The notes: a model not told the origin generated them from the letters alone. A stretch of DNA of 64,000 bases from Oscillospiraceae bacterium (GCA_016281125.1 JAEEIA010000002.1:1-64000), one strand, 5' to 3'. Positions 16,826 to 26,085 are shown, numbered from the stretch's first letter. A program made the numbers and translations.

Positions 16826-17263
16826 TCAAATCCGGAAGCCCCCGTTCAGGAAGAACAGGCCGAGCATCAGTGAGATAAATGACGCTGCCAGACATTTTTT
16901 GCCGACGGTTTTCGTCTGCTGATTTTTGGAAAACAGCAGAATGCCGCCGATGAAAATGCCGATCCCGATGGACGGCAGGCATCCGCAGATCAGAAAATCG
17001 TTTCCGAGCTTGATGCGGCGCGGATCCTTTTCCGTGCGCAGCATCAGCCCGAGGATGATGCCGAACAGCGGCACAATACAGCTGAGAATATAGCCGATCA
17101 CGGTCAGCGGTTTCGTTTTCTCCGGCTCCGGAACCGGCTCCAGCCGCGCCGCGATCATCGCCAGCTCCTCCTCGGAATACAGCTCCTGCTGCGTGGCATA
17201 AATCAGGCGCAGATCCTCCTGCGAATAACTGTTGAGCTCCTGTTCAAATGCTGTCTTATCCAT
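16826..17263 (-). CDS. Small membrane protein with acidic N-terminal domain
   Basis: A 145-residue protein. The first ~50 residues are soluble and acidic (TAFEQELNSYSQEDLRLIYA, SEEELAMIAARLE). Then come three hydrophobic segments: VIGYILSCIVPLFGIILGLM, FLICGCLPSIGIGIFIGGIL and CLAASFISLMLGLFFL. It has the general look of DUF4190-like membrane proteins but I cannot assign it. GGGGAG precedes the ATG. It lies 21 bases downstream of the DUF1846 gene and ends in a strong terminator, so the two probably share a transcript. Confidence 0.75.
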   Translation of the reverse strand: MDKTAFEQELNSYSQEDLRLIYATQQELYSEEELAMIAARLEPVPEPEKTKPLTVIGYILSCIVPLFGIILGLMLRTEKDPRRIKLGNDFLICGCLPSIGIGIFIGGILLFSKNQQTKTVGKKCLAASFISLMLGLFFLNGGFRI

Positions 17264-17284
17264 TTGCTGCTCCCCGCTGCCAAA

Positions 17285-18775
17285 TTACTTCTGATAAAGG
17301 CGGTTGCTCTGGAACTGCGGGTCGCAGGTGACATTGAGTCCGAGGCGCTTCAACGTGCGCTCATCGACCTGCGAAAGAATCACCGTTGAGTGCATCTCGC
17401 AGCCGCGCAGCTTTGCAAGCTGCGTCATGGCGCGCTCTGCGGTCGGGTTGGTCGCTGCGGAAATCGACAGCGCCACCAGTGTTTCGTCCGTATGCAGACG
17501 CGGATTCTCATTGCCGAGGTGATCGGTCTTGAGGTGCTGGATCGGCTCAATGACCGTCGGGCTGAGCAGGTCAATCGCATCATTGATTTTGCCGAGCGAT
17601 TTCAGTGCATTCAGCAGCATGGTCGAGCAGGGACCCATCAGATCAGAGGTCTTTCCGGTGACGATTTTGCCGTTCGGCAGCTGCAAGGCGGCAGCAGGTT
17701 CACCGGTGTTTTCCGCGATTTCGCGTGCTTTTGCAATCACCGGGCGCTCTTCCTCGGTCAGGTTCATCTGCTGCATCAGCAGCTCGAGCTTGTAGACGGT
17801 TTCGGCATCGGACTTGCCCTGCCGCAGATCGCAGCGCTCGGAGAAGTACCGCCGGATGATTTCCTGGCGGGAAGCGGCTCTGGCCGCCTCGTCGTTGATG
17901 ATGCAGGTACCCGCCATGTTGACGCCCATATCAGTCGGGGACTGATACGGCGAGGTTCCGTAGATCTGCTCAAACATGGAGCGGAGCACGGGGAACACCT
18001 CCACGTCGCGGTTGTAGTTGACCGCTGTGGTACCGTAGGCCTCCAGATGGAACGGGTCGATCATGTTGATGTCATTGAGGTCTGCGGTTGCGGCCTCGTA
18101 GGCAACATTGACCGGGTGCTTGAGCGGAACATTCCAGATCGGGAAGGTTTCAAATTTCGCATAGCCCGCCTCATTCCCGCGCTGATGCTCCTGATAGATC
18201 TGGGAAAGGCAGACAGCCATTTTACCGCTGCCGGGGCCGGGCGCCGTCACGACGACCAGCCGTCTGCTGACCTCGATATACTGATTCTTGCCGAAGCCCT
18301 CCTCGGAGAGAATCAGCGACAAATTGGAGGGATAGCCCTCAATCGGATAGTGCCGGTATACACGGATGCCGAGGGATTCCAGACGCTTCTGAAATTTTTC
18401 CGCGGCGGGCTCGCCGGTGAAGCGCGTCATGACGACGCTGCCGACATACAGCCCTCTCTGACGGAACAGTCCGATCAGGCGCAGCACATCGGTATCATAG
18501 GTGATGCCGAGGTCGCCGCGGGTGCGGTTCTGCTCAATATCGTCCGCATTGATTGCAATCACGATTTCGACGTCCTTTTTCATCTGGAGAAGCATACGCA
18601 GCTTGCTGTCCGGCTGGAAGCCCGGCAGAACGCGGGACGCATGATAGTCGTCATACAGCTTGCCGCCGAATTCCAGGTACAGTCTGCCGCCGAACTGCGC
18701 GATACGCTCGCGGATGTGCTCAGACTGCGTTTTCAGATACTGGGCATTGTCAAATGCAATATTCTTCTTACGCAT
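17285..18775 (-). CDS. DUF1846 family protein
   Basis: A 496-residue cytoplasmic protein of the DUF1846 family, widespread in Firmicutes and structurally known but without an established reaction. Typical stretches are FDNAQYLKTQSEHIRERI, LYLEFGGKLYDDYHASRVLP, VEIVIAINADDIEQNRTRGD and VVTAPGPGSGKMAVCLSQ. The last is a P-loop-like glycine-rich segment, so nucleotide binding is possible. The ATG at 18775 (MRKKNIAFDN) is preferred: AAAGGA is 10 bases upstream, while the in-frame ATG at 18784 is too close to it. A consensus promoter lies at 18820-18848. Confidence 0.93.
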   Translation of the reverse strand: MRKKNIAFDNAQYLKTQSEHIRERIAQFGGRLYLEFGGKLYDDYHASRVLPGFQPDSKLRMLLQMKKDVEIVIAINADDIEQNRTRGDLGITYDTDVLRLIGLFRQRGLYVGSVVMTRFTGEPAAEKFQKRLESLGIRVYRHYPIEGYPSNLSLILSEEGFGKNQYIEVSRRLVVVTAPGPGSGKMAVCLSQIYQEHQRGNEAGYAKFETFPIWNVPLKHPVNVAYEAATADLNDINMIDPFHLEAYGTTAVNYNRDVEVFPVLRSMFEQIYGTSPYQSPTDMGVNMAGTCIINDEAARAASRQEIIRRYFSERCDLRQGKSDAETVYKLELLMQQMNLTEEERPVIAKAREIAENTGEPAAALQLPNGKIVTGKTSDLMGPCSTMLLNALKSLGKINDAIDLLSPTVIEPIQHLKTDHLGNENPRLHTDETLVALSISAATNPTAERAMTQLAKLRGCEMHSTVILSQVDERTLKRLGLNVTCDPQFQSNRLYQK

Positions 18776-18819
18776 GATCCTCATTTCCTTTCGTTGCGGT
18801 TCCGGTAATCATTTGCCTT

Positions 18820-18848
18820 ATTATACCATATTATCAGGTGAATTTCAA
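18820..18848 (-). promoter_or_regulatory. Promoter of DUF1846 gene
   Basis: Minus-strand TTGAAA, 17-bp spacer ending in ATATGG, TATAAT. Confidence 0.85.
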
Positions 18849-18899
18849 TGGGGAGCAGCAAAAAAGTTTCTGCTTCGCTGCATGGGAGATAAAATGCAG

Positions 18900-18914
18900 G
18901 CGGGCGCTGCCCGC
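18900..18914. repeat. Short palindromic repeat, copy 2
   Basis: GCGGGCGCTGCCCGC, a variant of the 15-base family. Confidence 0.7.
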
Positions 18915-19313
18915 TGATCGCATTCTGCGCCGTATCTTTCAACCCTTGCCGCGAAAACATGCTGTTTGCAGACACCTTCCACTGTCAGCTTTCGCGCTGC
19001 TGAACAATACGGGATTTTCAGAATATCGCAGCTTTTCGCAGCTTTCAGCCTGCGCCCGGGATGCTGCAAATGAAAGTTGTCAAATATGAATTGCTGCGCA
19101 TTTTTGTCATACACGGTGTATTGTGTCGGAACGCCTTGCTCATTGACAAAGCTGATCTCCTTCATGCCGAGCATTTCGCCGTTTTGCGTCGGAGCCTTGC
19201 GCTTTCTGCCGGACGGATTCTCAAGGTCTTGCAGCATTCACGGCAAACAAGCCAAACAGTGCAAACTTTTTTTGGCAGATATGTGCAAAAGTACAGAATG
19301 GTGCTTCTAAATC

Positions 19314-19341
19314 TTGACAAATGAGCAGGAGTCAGTATAAT
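19314..19341 (+). promoter_or_regulatory. Promoter of the zinc operon
   Basis: TTGACA (19314-19319), 16-bp spacer, TATAAT (19336-19341). Confidence 0.88.
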
Positions 19342-19353
19342 GATAATCGAAAC

Positions 19354-19374
19354 TGAAAATGATTCGCATTTTCA
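19354..19374. promoter_or_regulatory. Fur/Zur-type operator
   Basis: Perfect inverted repeat TGAAAATG-N5-CATTTTCA, 12 bases downstream of the -10 box and upstream of the regulator gene. It has the form of a Fur-family box, so the operon is likely self-repressed when zinc is plentiful. Confidence 0.8.
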
Positions 19375-19392
19375 TATTCAGGAGGCGGTCAC

Positions 19393-19791
19393 ATGGCAAC
19401 ATACAATACAGTCCAGCGTGAATCCCTGCTGTCGTTCTTTCGCAATCACTGTCAAACAGCAATGACCGTCCCGCAGATTTATGAAAAGATGGTCTGTGAG
19501 GAAACAGATTCCGTGCCCGGCGAAAGCACGATTTACCGGCTTGTAAAGCGACTGGCCGATGAAGGTGTGCTGACACGCCGTGTGGATGTCGGAAGCCGCC
19601 AATATATCTATCAGCTTGCAGCCGGGGAAGCCTGTCACTGTAAAGTACGAATGCGATGTAAAAGCTGCGGCAAAATCATTGAACTGCAAAATGACAGCAG
19701 TCATAAATTGCTTGGCGATCTGCTGGAAAAGGAATCCTTTTCGGCAGATCACGAAATCACAATCACAGGCATTTGCGGCGACTGCAAATAG
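19393..19791 (+). CDS. Fur-family metal regulator, probably Zur
   Basis: A 132-residue repressor. It has an N-terminal winged helix (VPQIYEKMV ... PGESTIYRLVKRLADEGVLT) and a C-terminal dimerisation domain with CKSCGKI and ICGDC, the two Cys pairs of the structural zinc site. HCKVRMRC and SADHEIT offer the sensory ligands. AGGAGG lies upstream. The genes that follow are for zinc binding and zinc handling, and a palindrome of Fur-box type lies just upstream. The call as zinc-responsive Zur rather than Fur or PerR therefore rests on context. Confidence 0.88.
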   Translation: MATYNTVQRESLLSFFRNHCQTAMTVPQIYEKMVCEETDSVPGESTIYRLVKRLADEGVLTRRVDVGSRQYIYQLAAGEACHCKVRMRCKSCGKIIELQNDSSHKLLGDLLEKESFSADHEITITGICGDCK

Positions 19792-19808
19792 AAAGGAGAG
19801 GAACGCGC

Positions 19809-20105
19809 ATGAAAAGAGCAGGCAGGTTTGTGACAGTTACAGCGGTAATGATATTTTGCCTCTCTTTTTTCGGTTCTGTTTCCTTCCTTGCGGTTCATGC
19901 ACAGCATCACTGCACGGATGAACACTGCTCTGTATGTGCCGTTCTCGTGCAGTGTGACCAGCGTCTTCGCAGTGCGGCGGCTTCCGGTTCAGCGGCACTT
20001 TTTCTGCTGTCCTGTTCGATGGCGGCAGCATTCCTGACAAGTGCGGAAACCCGCGAAGCGTCGTGTGAAACGCTGGTATCTCTGAAGGTTGAGATGCTGA
20101 ATTAA
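19809..20105 (+). CDS. Small Cys/His-rich membrane protein of the zinc operon
   Basis: A 98-residue protein with two hydrophobic segments, near residues 8-29 (VTVTAVMIFCLSFFGSVSFL) and 60-78 (SGSAALFLLSCSMAAAFL). The loop between them is packed with possible metal ligands: HAQHHCTDEHCSVC, then a further C. The start has GAAAGGAGAGG upstream and lies 17 bases after the regulator stop. I do not recognise a named family. The ligands and position suggest a membrane zinc-binding or zinc-passing role (inference). Confidence 0.75.
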   Translation: MKRAGRFVTVTAVMIFCLSFFGSVSFLAVHAQHHCTDEHCSVCAVLVQCDQRLRSAAASGSAALFLLSCSMAAAFLTSAETREASCETLVSLKVEMLN

Positions 20106-20213
20106 GATTTCCTCCACATTTTTCATATGTATCGGATGCACTGTGCCCCATGGCACGGTGTACCCGGTATGCAAAGCAATCACTGAAAAATACAGTTTAC
20201 GGAGGAATTTTGA

Positions 20214-21812
20214 ATGATGAATCAGAAGAAAATGAGCATTTTGCTCTGCGCTGTCCTTGCAGCGTCAGAGCTGACCGCCTGCGGTACCGGCAGTGCAGAA
20301 ACGAATCCGGCAGCGGCAAACACCATTTCATCCGAAGCAGAGGCAGGCCTGACGGAGAATGCGGATAACAAGACACTCAGCATTGTCTGCACGATCTTTC
20401 CGGAGTATGACTGGGTACGGCAGATTCTCGGCGATCATGCAGAACACGCGGAGATTACCTATCTGCTGGATTCCGGTGTGGATCTGCACAGCTATCAGCC
20501 GACTGCGCTGGATATGGCAAAAATCGCGGAATGCGATCTCTTTGTCTATGTCGGCGGCGAATCGGATGAATGGGTTGAGGATGCGCTCGCAGAAGCCGTC
20601 AATCCGGATATGCAGGTCATCAACCTGATGGAAGTCATGGGCGATGCCGCAAAGGAGGAAGAGGTCAAAGAGGGCATGGAGCATGACCACGATCATGAAC
20701 ATGAACACGCTGAAATCGAAGAGGATGATATCAAAGACCGGGAGCTGTCTGATTTTGCCGGAAACTGGAAGTCCTTGTATCCGCTTCTGGAGGCCGGAGA
20801 GCTTTCTGAATATGTCGAGCACCATGCAGAAGAACATGATGAGCCCGCAGATGAAGTGCAGAAGGAACTGGCTGAGAAGTGGGGCTGTGATGTGACCGCG
20901 GTCAGCATTGACGGCGCAAAGATCGACTTCACGTATGCGGACGGTACGAAAAAAAGCGGCGAATACAAATATGCGGGTTATTCACCGGTTCTTGCCGATG
21001 ACGGTGACATCAAAGCGGTCATGTATCAGTACGAAAAGGTATCCGGAGAGAGCCCCAAATATGTCATGTTCAATGATCACGGATTTGAACCGGGCAAAGC
21101 GGAACACTTCCATATTTTCTACGGTGACGGTGCTGACTTCGATACAACGAAGAAAGAGTTCCAATACACACCGTACTTCATTCCCGAGGGACTGAACGGT
21201 GAAGAAGCTGTTGAGATGCTGGAAGGGCATAATCACAGCAAAGCGGAAGAACACGAGCACGAAGACGGCGAAGTCGAATACGACGAACATGTCTGGCTCT
21301 CGCTGAAAAATGCAAAGACGCTCTGTGCAGAAATCGCTGACAAACTGAGCATTCTGGACAGCGCGAACAAGGATGATTACAAGACAAATCTCGATGCGTA
21401 TACCGCACAGCTTGATCAGCTGGACGGCGAATTCAGGACGCTGATTGACGGTGCAAAGCAGAAAACGCTGGTGTTCGGCGACCGGTTCCCGTTCCGCTAT
21501 TTCGTCGATGATTACGGTCTGGATTACTATGCTGCATTCGTCGGCTGCTCTGCGGAAACCGAAGCCAGCTTTGAAACGGTCATTTTCCTTGCCGGAAAAA
21601 TGGATGATCTCGGCTGCGATACGATCTTCACGATCGAAAACTCCGATCATAAGATTGCACAGACGATCATTGACAATACCAAAGCGAAGAATCAGACGGT
21701 TACGGAACTGAATTCGCTGCAATCCGTCACGAAAGACCAGCTTGGCAGCGGTGTGACCTATCTCTCGCTGATGCAGGCAAATTATGATACCCTGAAAGGA
21801 GCATTGCAGTGA
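20214..21812 (+). CDS. Zinc ABC transporter substrate-binding lipoprotein (ZnuA) with internal ZinT domain
   Basis: A 532-residue lipoprotein (lipobox LTAC near residue 22). The ZnuA first half has [15 protein letters not shown], the zinc ligand in [13 protein letters not shown] and [11 protein letters not shown] His/Asp/Glu loop with [11 protein letters not shown] follows. A complete ZinT-type domain comes next (about residues 178-340: [39 protein letters not shown]), then a second His-rich stretch. The ZnuA second half has [12 protein letters not shown] and [18 protein letters not shown]. In streptococcal AdcA the ZinT part is C-terminal; here it lies within the ZnuA His loop. No permease or ATPase gene is adjacent. 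The stop overlaps the GTPase start (GTGA). Confidence 0.9.
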   Translation: MMNQKKMSILLCAVLAASELTACGTGSAETNPAAANTISSEAEAGLTENADNKTLSIVCTIFPEYDWVRQILGDHAEHAEITYLLDSGVDLHSYQPTALDMAKIAECDLFVYVGGESDEWVEDALAEAVNPDMQVINLMEVMGDAAKEEEVKEGMEHDHDHEHEHAEIEEDDIKDRELSDFAGNWKSLYPLLEAGELSEYVEHHAEEHDEPADEVQKELAEKWGCDVTAVSIDGAKIDFTYADGTKKSGEYKYAGYSPVLADDGDIKAVMYQYEKVSGESPKYVMFNDHGFEPGKAEHFHIFYGDGADFDTTKKEFQYTPYFIPEGLNGEEAVEMLEGHNHSKAEEHEHEDGEVEYDEHVWLSLKNAKTLCAEIADKLSILDSANKDDYKTNLDAYTAQLDQLDGEFRTLIDGAKQKTLVFGDRFPFRYFVDDYGLDYYAAFVGCSAETEASFETVIFLAGKMDDLGCDTIFTIENSDHKIAQTIIDNTKAKNQTVTELNSLQSVTKDQLGSGVTYLSLMQANYDTLKGALQ

Positions 21813-22927
21813 GCACGGACTGGAGAGAAGGCAAAAAGCCTGTCATTCTGATTACCGGTTATCTCGGTTCGGGCAAAACCACGCTGATGCAGCATCTGCT
21901 TTCACAGGAACAGCGGAAGATCGCGCTGATTGTCAACGATATGGGCAGCATCAACATCGACGCCGGACTGCTCGGCAAAACCGGCAACAAGGTTGCGCAG
22001 GTCGAGATGGTGGAATTGCAGAACGGCTGTATCTGCTGTACGCTGCGCGAGGAATTCATTGCGGAAATTGAGCGCATTTCCAATGAGCCGGAGATTGAAG
22101 CGGTATTTGTGGAGGCATCCGGCATCAGTGAACCGTCTGCAATCGCGTCATCGTTCCTTGATTATGAGGACGAGAATCCGGAAACCAGCGTCTATCTCAG
22201 CTCGATTGTTTCGGTTGTGGATGCAGACCGCATTTACCGCGAATTCCTGCATGATCTGCAATCGGATGAGGAAGCAGAGGACGGCGACGTCATCAACCTG
22301 ATCATCGACCAGATCGAATTCTGCAATCTGATTCTGCTGAACAAAAGCGATCTGCTGACGGAATCCCAGCTGGAAGAAGTCAAGACCGCGCTGCGTGATT
22401 TCCAGAGCCATGCGGAAATGCTCCCTTGTATTCACGGTGAAATTGATCCTGCTGTGATTCTGGACGGCGAAGCCTTTGATTATGACGAGGTGCTTGCATC
22501 ATCGTCGGTGCAGCGGGCGCTGAATACCAATGAGCCGGAAGCAAAGGAAGCCTGCATGGATGAATACGGCATTACCTCGTTTGTGTATGAGGAACGCCGT
22601 CCGTTCAACCGCGAACGGTTCACCGCTCTCATTGAACATTATCCGGAATCACTGATTCGCACAAAAGGGTATGTGTGGTTCTCTGATGACGACAGGCATA
22701 TCCAGTTGTTTGAGCAGGCAGGACGAAACGCCAGCATCACCGAGCTTTCTGAATGGATGGCTGCGACGCCGAAGGATGACCTTGACCTGATTCTCTCCGA
22801 ATTCCCGGAAATTCAGGACGACTGGGATAAAACATACGGCGACCGCATCAATCAGCTTGTGTTCATCGGCAAAGGATACGAAAAAGCGGAAATTGTCGGG
22901 CAGCTTGCAGGCTGTCTTGATGTGTAA
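21809..22927 (+). CDS. CobW/COG0523 family GTPase, putative zinc metallochaperone
   Basis: A 372-residue G3E-family GTPase. It has the P loop GYLGSGKTT (about residues 17-25), the family metal site CICC within [12 protein letters not shown] (about residues 71-76), [10 protein letters not shown], and the NKSD guanine-specificity motif. The C-terminal CobW domain includes [17 protein letters not shown]0523 proteins in Zur regulons are thought to pass zinc to essential enzymes under shortage, and the operon supports that reading here. The start is GTG, overlapping the upstream stop by 4 bases with AAAGGAG before it. A terminator follows. Confidence 0.93.
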   Translation: MSTDWREGKKPVILITGYLGSGKTTLMQHLLSQEQRKIALIVNDMGSINIDAGLLGKTGNKVAQVEMVELQNGCICCTLREEFIAEIERISNEPEIEAVFVEASGISEPSAIASSFLDYEDENPETSVYLSSIVSVVDADRIYREFLHDLQSDEEAEDGDVINLIIDQIEFCNLILLNKSDLLTESQLEEVKTALRDFQSHAEMLPCIHGEIDPAVILDGEAFDYDEVLASSSVQRALNTNEPEAKEACMDEYGITSFVYEERRPFNRERFTALIEHYPESLIRTKGYVWFSDDDRHIQLFEQAGRNASITELSEWMAATPKDDLDLILSEFPEIQDDWDKTYGDRINQLVFIGKGYEKAEIVGQLAGCLDV

Positions 22928-22940
22928 CTGAAATGTGCGA

Positions 22941-22979
22941 AACTCCGGATGCATCCTGACTGTATCCGGAGTTTTCTTT
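22941..22979 (+). terminator. Terminator of the zinc operon
   Basis: Stem AACTCCGGAT / ATCCGGAGTT followed by TTCTTT. Confidence 0.88.
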
Positions 22980-23110
22980 GCAAATGAGGGGACAGTCATG
23001 ATGTGCGCAGAGAGGATCTGTGCAAAACCTGATGATTATAAAAAAACAGAGCAGCATGATCTCTCATACTGCTCTGATCGTTCCATATTTGTTTCATCGC
23101 ACAGCGATAC

Positions 23111-25072
23111 TTACTTCTTCTTTTTCTTTTTGGCAGGCTGCTTTTTGGCGGCAGGTACATCCGGTTTCACCGGAGCGGGCGCTGCTGCCTCCGCGTTTTC
23201 GTCAGCCGCACCGGCAGGCTTTTCCTCCGCTTTCTCAGACTCCTGCTCCGGCTCTGCCTGATCTGCCGGAACAGCCGCAGCGGTCTTTCCGTTGAAGGAA
23301 AGTCCCTCAATGCTGACAAACGGCACCGCACAGAGCAGCGGGAGCGTCGAGAAGAACGAATACATATACCGGAACTCTGCAAAAACCGGCGCAGCAATCA
23401 GCAGCGTCCCCCAGATGCCCATAGCCGGCAGAAAAATCAGCAGCATCCGGAATTTTCGGTTCACATACGCCGCGCCCATCATAAAGACCGCGACCCACAC
23501 CGCAGTGCCGATACTCCAGAACAGACCGAGGAAATAGTACTCGTGGTACTGCTCGCGGAAATCTTTCAGCTTTTCGGAAGTTTCCGGGCTGAGCTTCGGA
23601 TCCTTGAACAGCTGGAAGTTATCCGAGCGGAACTCGCTGGCATAAACCCAGTTCTGCACATCCGGATACCAGTAACCGTAAGTCGCATGGAGCAGTGCAA
23701 TCAGGTAATCCTGCGGATATTTTTTGCCGAGGTCAATCCAGAGCTTCAAAAACTCGCCCTTGTGCTCCGCGATATAATCCTCATTGCCCTCATCCCAGAT
23801 ATAGCACTTGATGCCGTCCGCAGACTGCGGATAATAATGCGCCTTGATGCCCTCGATATCACCGACATGGGAAATCAGCTCCAGCTGCTCCGCGGAAAGC
23901 TCCCTGCCGTGACTCAGCACCGCACCGATCATCTGCTGCGGCATTGCAAGGCTTTCCAGTGTTTCCGGCTTTTTGATGCCGAGCGCATTATAAACCGGCC
24001 CCTTGACAATCAGGCCGACAACCAGCGCCGCACAGGAAATCCCCAGCAGCAGATACTGCCGCAGACGGACACAGAAGATCACAAGGAACAGCAAAAGCAG
24101 CATATACGCATACATGCCGTTGCTGCGGAACAGGCAGACGCCCGTGCCGGTCAGGAACAGCATCACTGCCTCAAACAGCGGCATCTTCTCTGCCCCCTGC
24201 TTATGCCGGATCAGAATGCGCCAGAGCGTCACGGAAAAGCTGAGCACAAGAATCGCAAACGGAATGTCCTTCCAGACCGTTGTGCTGTATGTGCCGTTAT
24301 AGCTGAGCAGTGCATAGCAAGCCAGCACACAGGCAATCGGCAGCTTTTTGACGCGCATCCGGTACAATGTAACAATCAGATAAGAGAACGCAAATGCCAG
24401 CATCAGCATCTGGGCAACGCAGTAGGTCGCAACGGCGCGATTGTCATCCTCAAACAACGCCTTGCCGATACTGTAAAAGAATTTGATTACGACCGTCTGT
24501 GCAATCGGGTGGTGATTGGACAGCTCAAAATTACCGGCCGCCTGATTCAGCTCGTCAATCGAGTCCCAGGTCAGGTCGCCGGGGAACAGCATCAGGAAAT
24601 ACGGCAGCCAGCAGAGGAACATGACGGCAGCCGAACCGAAAAACACCGCGATCCGCTTTTGGCGCGGCGGCTCCGCACCGGGCGTATTCAGCCGGAAACC
24701 GTGCAGACGCTCGAACAGCACCGCGGAAAGCGCCGTATAAAACAGCATAAATCCGCTGACAAAGATCAGCGAATACCGTCCGGCGTGGTTTTCCTGGAGC
24801 GTCAGCCACTCGTATTTGATCAGGAAAGTTGCCAGCGTGAAGAATACGCCGCACAGCACCGATGCAATGCGCACCTTCTGTTCCTTCGGCTGCATTGCGG
24901 TGCGGAACATCGGAATCAGCACCAGTGCAAACAGCAGCGTGAAAATCTGCGCTGTGGAGAATGTGAAAAACCTTGCGAACGCCGCTGACGACAGCATGGC
25001 GCAGACAACCGGCGCCGCCTTGCGGAACCCGTCGCTGCCGGTGAACGCTGAAATCCGTTCCTTCAGCGTCAT
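23111..25072 (-). CDS. Polytopic membrane protein, DUF6020-like
   Basis: A 653-residue membrane protein with about 12 hydrophobic segments. The first large loop carries FPGDLTWDSIDELNQA and ELSNHHPIAQTVVIKFF, the D/HP signature of DUF6020-type GT-C-like proteins. The last ~80 residues are a low-complexity Pro/Ala/Glu/Lys tail ending in PAKKKKKK, probably cytoplasmic. The ATG overlaps the stop of the GT2 gene by 4 bases (ATGA), so the pair is translationally coupled. Use of a polyprenyl-linked sugar supplied by the GT2 is a fair guess, not shown. Confidence 0.83.
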   Translation of the reverse strand: MTLKERISAFTGSDGFRKAAPVVCAMLSSAAFARFFTFSTAQIFTLLFALVLIPMFRTAMQPKEQKVRIASVLCGVFFTLATFLIKYEWLTLQENHAGRYSLIFVSGFMLFYTALSAVLFERLHGFRLNTPGAEPPRQKRIAVFFGSAAVMFLCWLPYFLMLFPGDLTWDSIDELNQAAGNFELSNHHPIAQTVVIKFFYSIGKALFEDDNRAVATYCVAQMLMLAFAFSYLIVTLYRMRVKKLPIACVLACYALLSYNGTYSTTVWKDIPFAILVLSFSVTLWRILIRHKQGAEKMPLFEAVMLFLTGTGVCLFRSNGMYAYMLLLLFLVIFCVRLRQYLLLGISCAALVVGLIVKGPVYNALGIKKPETLESLAMPQQMIGAVLSHGRELSAEQLELISHVGDIEGIKAHYYPQSADGIKCYIWDEGNEDYIAEHKGEFLKLWIDLGKKYPQDYLIALLHATYGYWYPDVQNWVYASEFRSDNFQLFKDPKLSPETSEKLKDFREQYHEYYFLGLFWSIGTAVWVAVFMMGAAYVNRKFRMLLIFLPAMGIWGTLLIAAPVFAEFRYMYSFFSTLPLLCAVPFVSIEGLSFNGKTAAAVPADQAEPEQESEKAEEKPAGAADENAEAAAPAPVKPDVPAAKKQPAKKKKKK

Positions 25073-26085
25073 ACTGCACCACCGTCCTCTCCGCTGCCTT
25101 TGCGGATCTGATCCTGCATGCGCTGCAAATGCTTCAGCCGCTCATCGGAGCGGTGCAGATTGACTTCAAAATCCTGCCGGTTCTTCTGAATGATGCATCC
25201 GAGGATCATGCCCGAGAAAAAGGCCTGCAGTGCGGCAATCATCGTAAATCCGCAGACAATCAGCGTCGGGAAACGGGCAACCTGTCCGGTCTGCACATAC
25301 TGCATCAGCACCGGAATGAAAAAGCCCACCGAAATCATGAACAGCACCAGCGCGATCAGCCCGAAGAACTGCATCGGCTTGTAATTTTTGTACATGCGGA
25401 GGATTGTGCGCAGCACCTTGAAGCCGTCGGAATAGGTGTTGAGCTTGGACTCACTGCCCTCGACGCGGTCGCGGTAACCGATCACAACATTTTCCGTGGA
25501 CATGTTCTTGTCGATCGCGTGAATGCTCATTTCGGTTTCGATCTCGAAGCCCTTGGACAGCACCGGGAAGGTCTTGACGAAATGGAAGCTGAATGCGCGG
25601 TAGCCCGTCATGATATCCTTGATATCGGAATGAAAAAAGCGGTTGATGCAGAACCGCACAAGGCTGTTGCCGAAGTTGTGGAACGGCCGCTTGTTCTCCG
25701 TAAAGTAGGTCGAGGAGAGGCGGTCGCCCACCACCATGTCGATCTTCTTTTCCAGCACAGGCGCAGCGATCTGCCGCGCATAGTCTGCGGGATAGGTGTC
25801 ATCGCCGTCCACCATCAGGTAGCACTCCGCGTCGATTTCGCGGAACATTCTGCGGATGACATTGCCCTTGCCCTGCTGGTATTCGTGCCGGACAACAGCA
25901 CCCGCCTCCGCCGCCAGCTCCGCGGTACCGTCCGTGGAATTGTTGTCGTAGACATAGACCGTCGCCTCCGGCAGCGCCGCCTTGAAATCGCGGACGACCT
26001 TGGCCACGGTTTTCGCTTCGTTATAGCAAGGGATCAGCACGGCAATCCGGTCAAGACGGTTCGCCGGTGTATTCGTTTGCTCCAT
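25069..26085 (-). CDS. GT2 glycosyltransferase, polyprenyl-phosphate type
   Basis: A 338-residue membrane-associated glycosyltransferase. The GT-A domain has IAVLIPCYNEAKTVAKVV, VYVYDNNSTDGTAELA and VDGDDTYPA (the metal-binding DxD region). Then comes the DPM1/GtrB-like core DIMTGYRAFSF and FEIETEMSIHA. Two C-terminal transmembrane helices (FFGLIALVLFMISVGFFIPV and FTMIAALQAFFSGMILGCII) anchor it. Such enzymes move a sugar from a nucleotide donor to undecaprenyl phosphate. The ATG at 26085 has AAGAAGGA upstream; the longer frame enters the promoter. Confidence 0.93.
   Translation of the reverse strand: MEQTNTPANRLDRIAVLIPCYNEAKTVAKVVRDFKAALPEATVYVYDNNSTDGTAELAAEAGAVVRHEYQQGKGNVIRRMFREIDAECYLMVDGDDTYPADYARQIAAPVLEKKIDMVVGDRLSSTYFTENKRPFHNFGNSLVRFCINRFFHSDIKDIMTGYRAFSFHFVKTFPVLSKGFEIETEMSIHAIDKNMSTENVVIGYRDRVEGSESKLNTYSDGFKVLRTILRMYKNYKPMQFFGLIALVLFMISVGFFIPVLMQYVQTGQVARFPTLIVCGFTMIAALQAFFSGMILGCIIQKNRQDFEVNLHRSDERLKHLQRMQDQIRKGSGEDGGAV

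Larger units (their letters stand above)
18776..19392. other. 617-base intergenic region; mostly unexplained
   Basis: It holds the DUF1846 promoter (18820-18848), one short palindromic repeat (18900-18914) and, at its right end, the zinc operon promoter and operator. The middle, 18920-19300, is unexplained. On the minus strand an open frame (19237 leftwards) begins with a coding-like segment containing MKEISFVNEQGVPTQYTVYD, then loses that character. It may be a decayed gene. Confidence 0.4.

Noticed and set aside
17390-18808. A 472-codon open frame opposite DUF1846
   Set aside because: It is a shadow of the real gene caused by GC-biased third positions.
18845-19237. A 130-codon minus-strand frame as an intact gene
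   Set aside because: Only its first part looks coding, the end crosses a palindromic repeat and promoter, and no ribosome site is clear; kept only as a possible remnant.
23543-24988. A 481-codon open frame opposite the DUF6020-like gene
   Set aside because: It is rich in Gln, His and Arg without any domain; the minus-strand gene has clear membrane segments.
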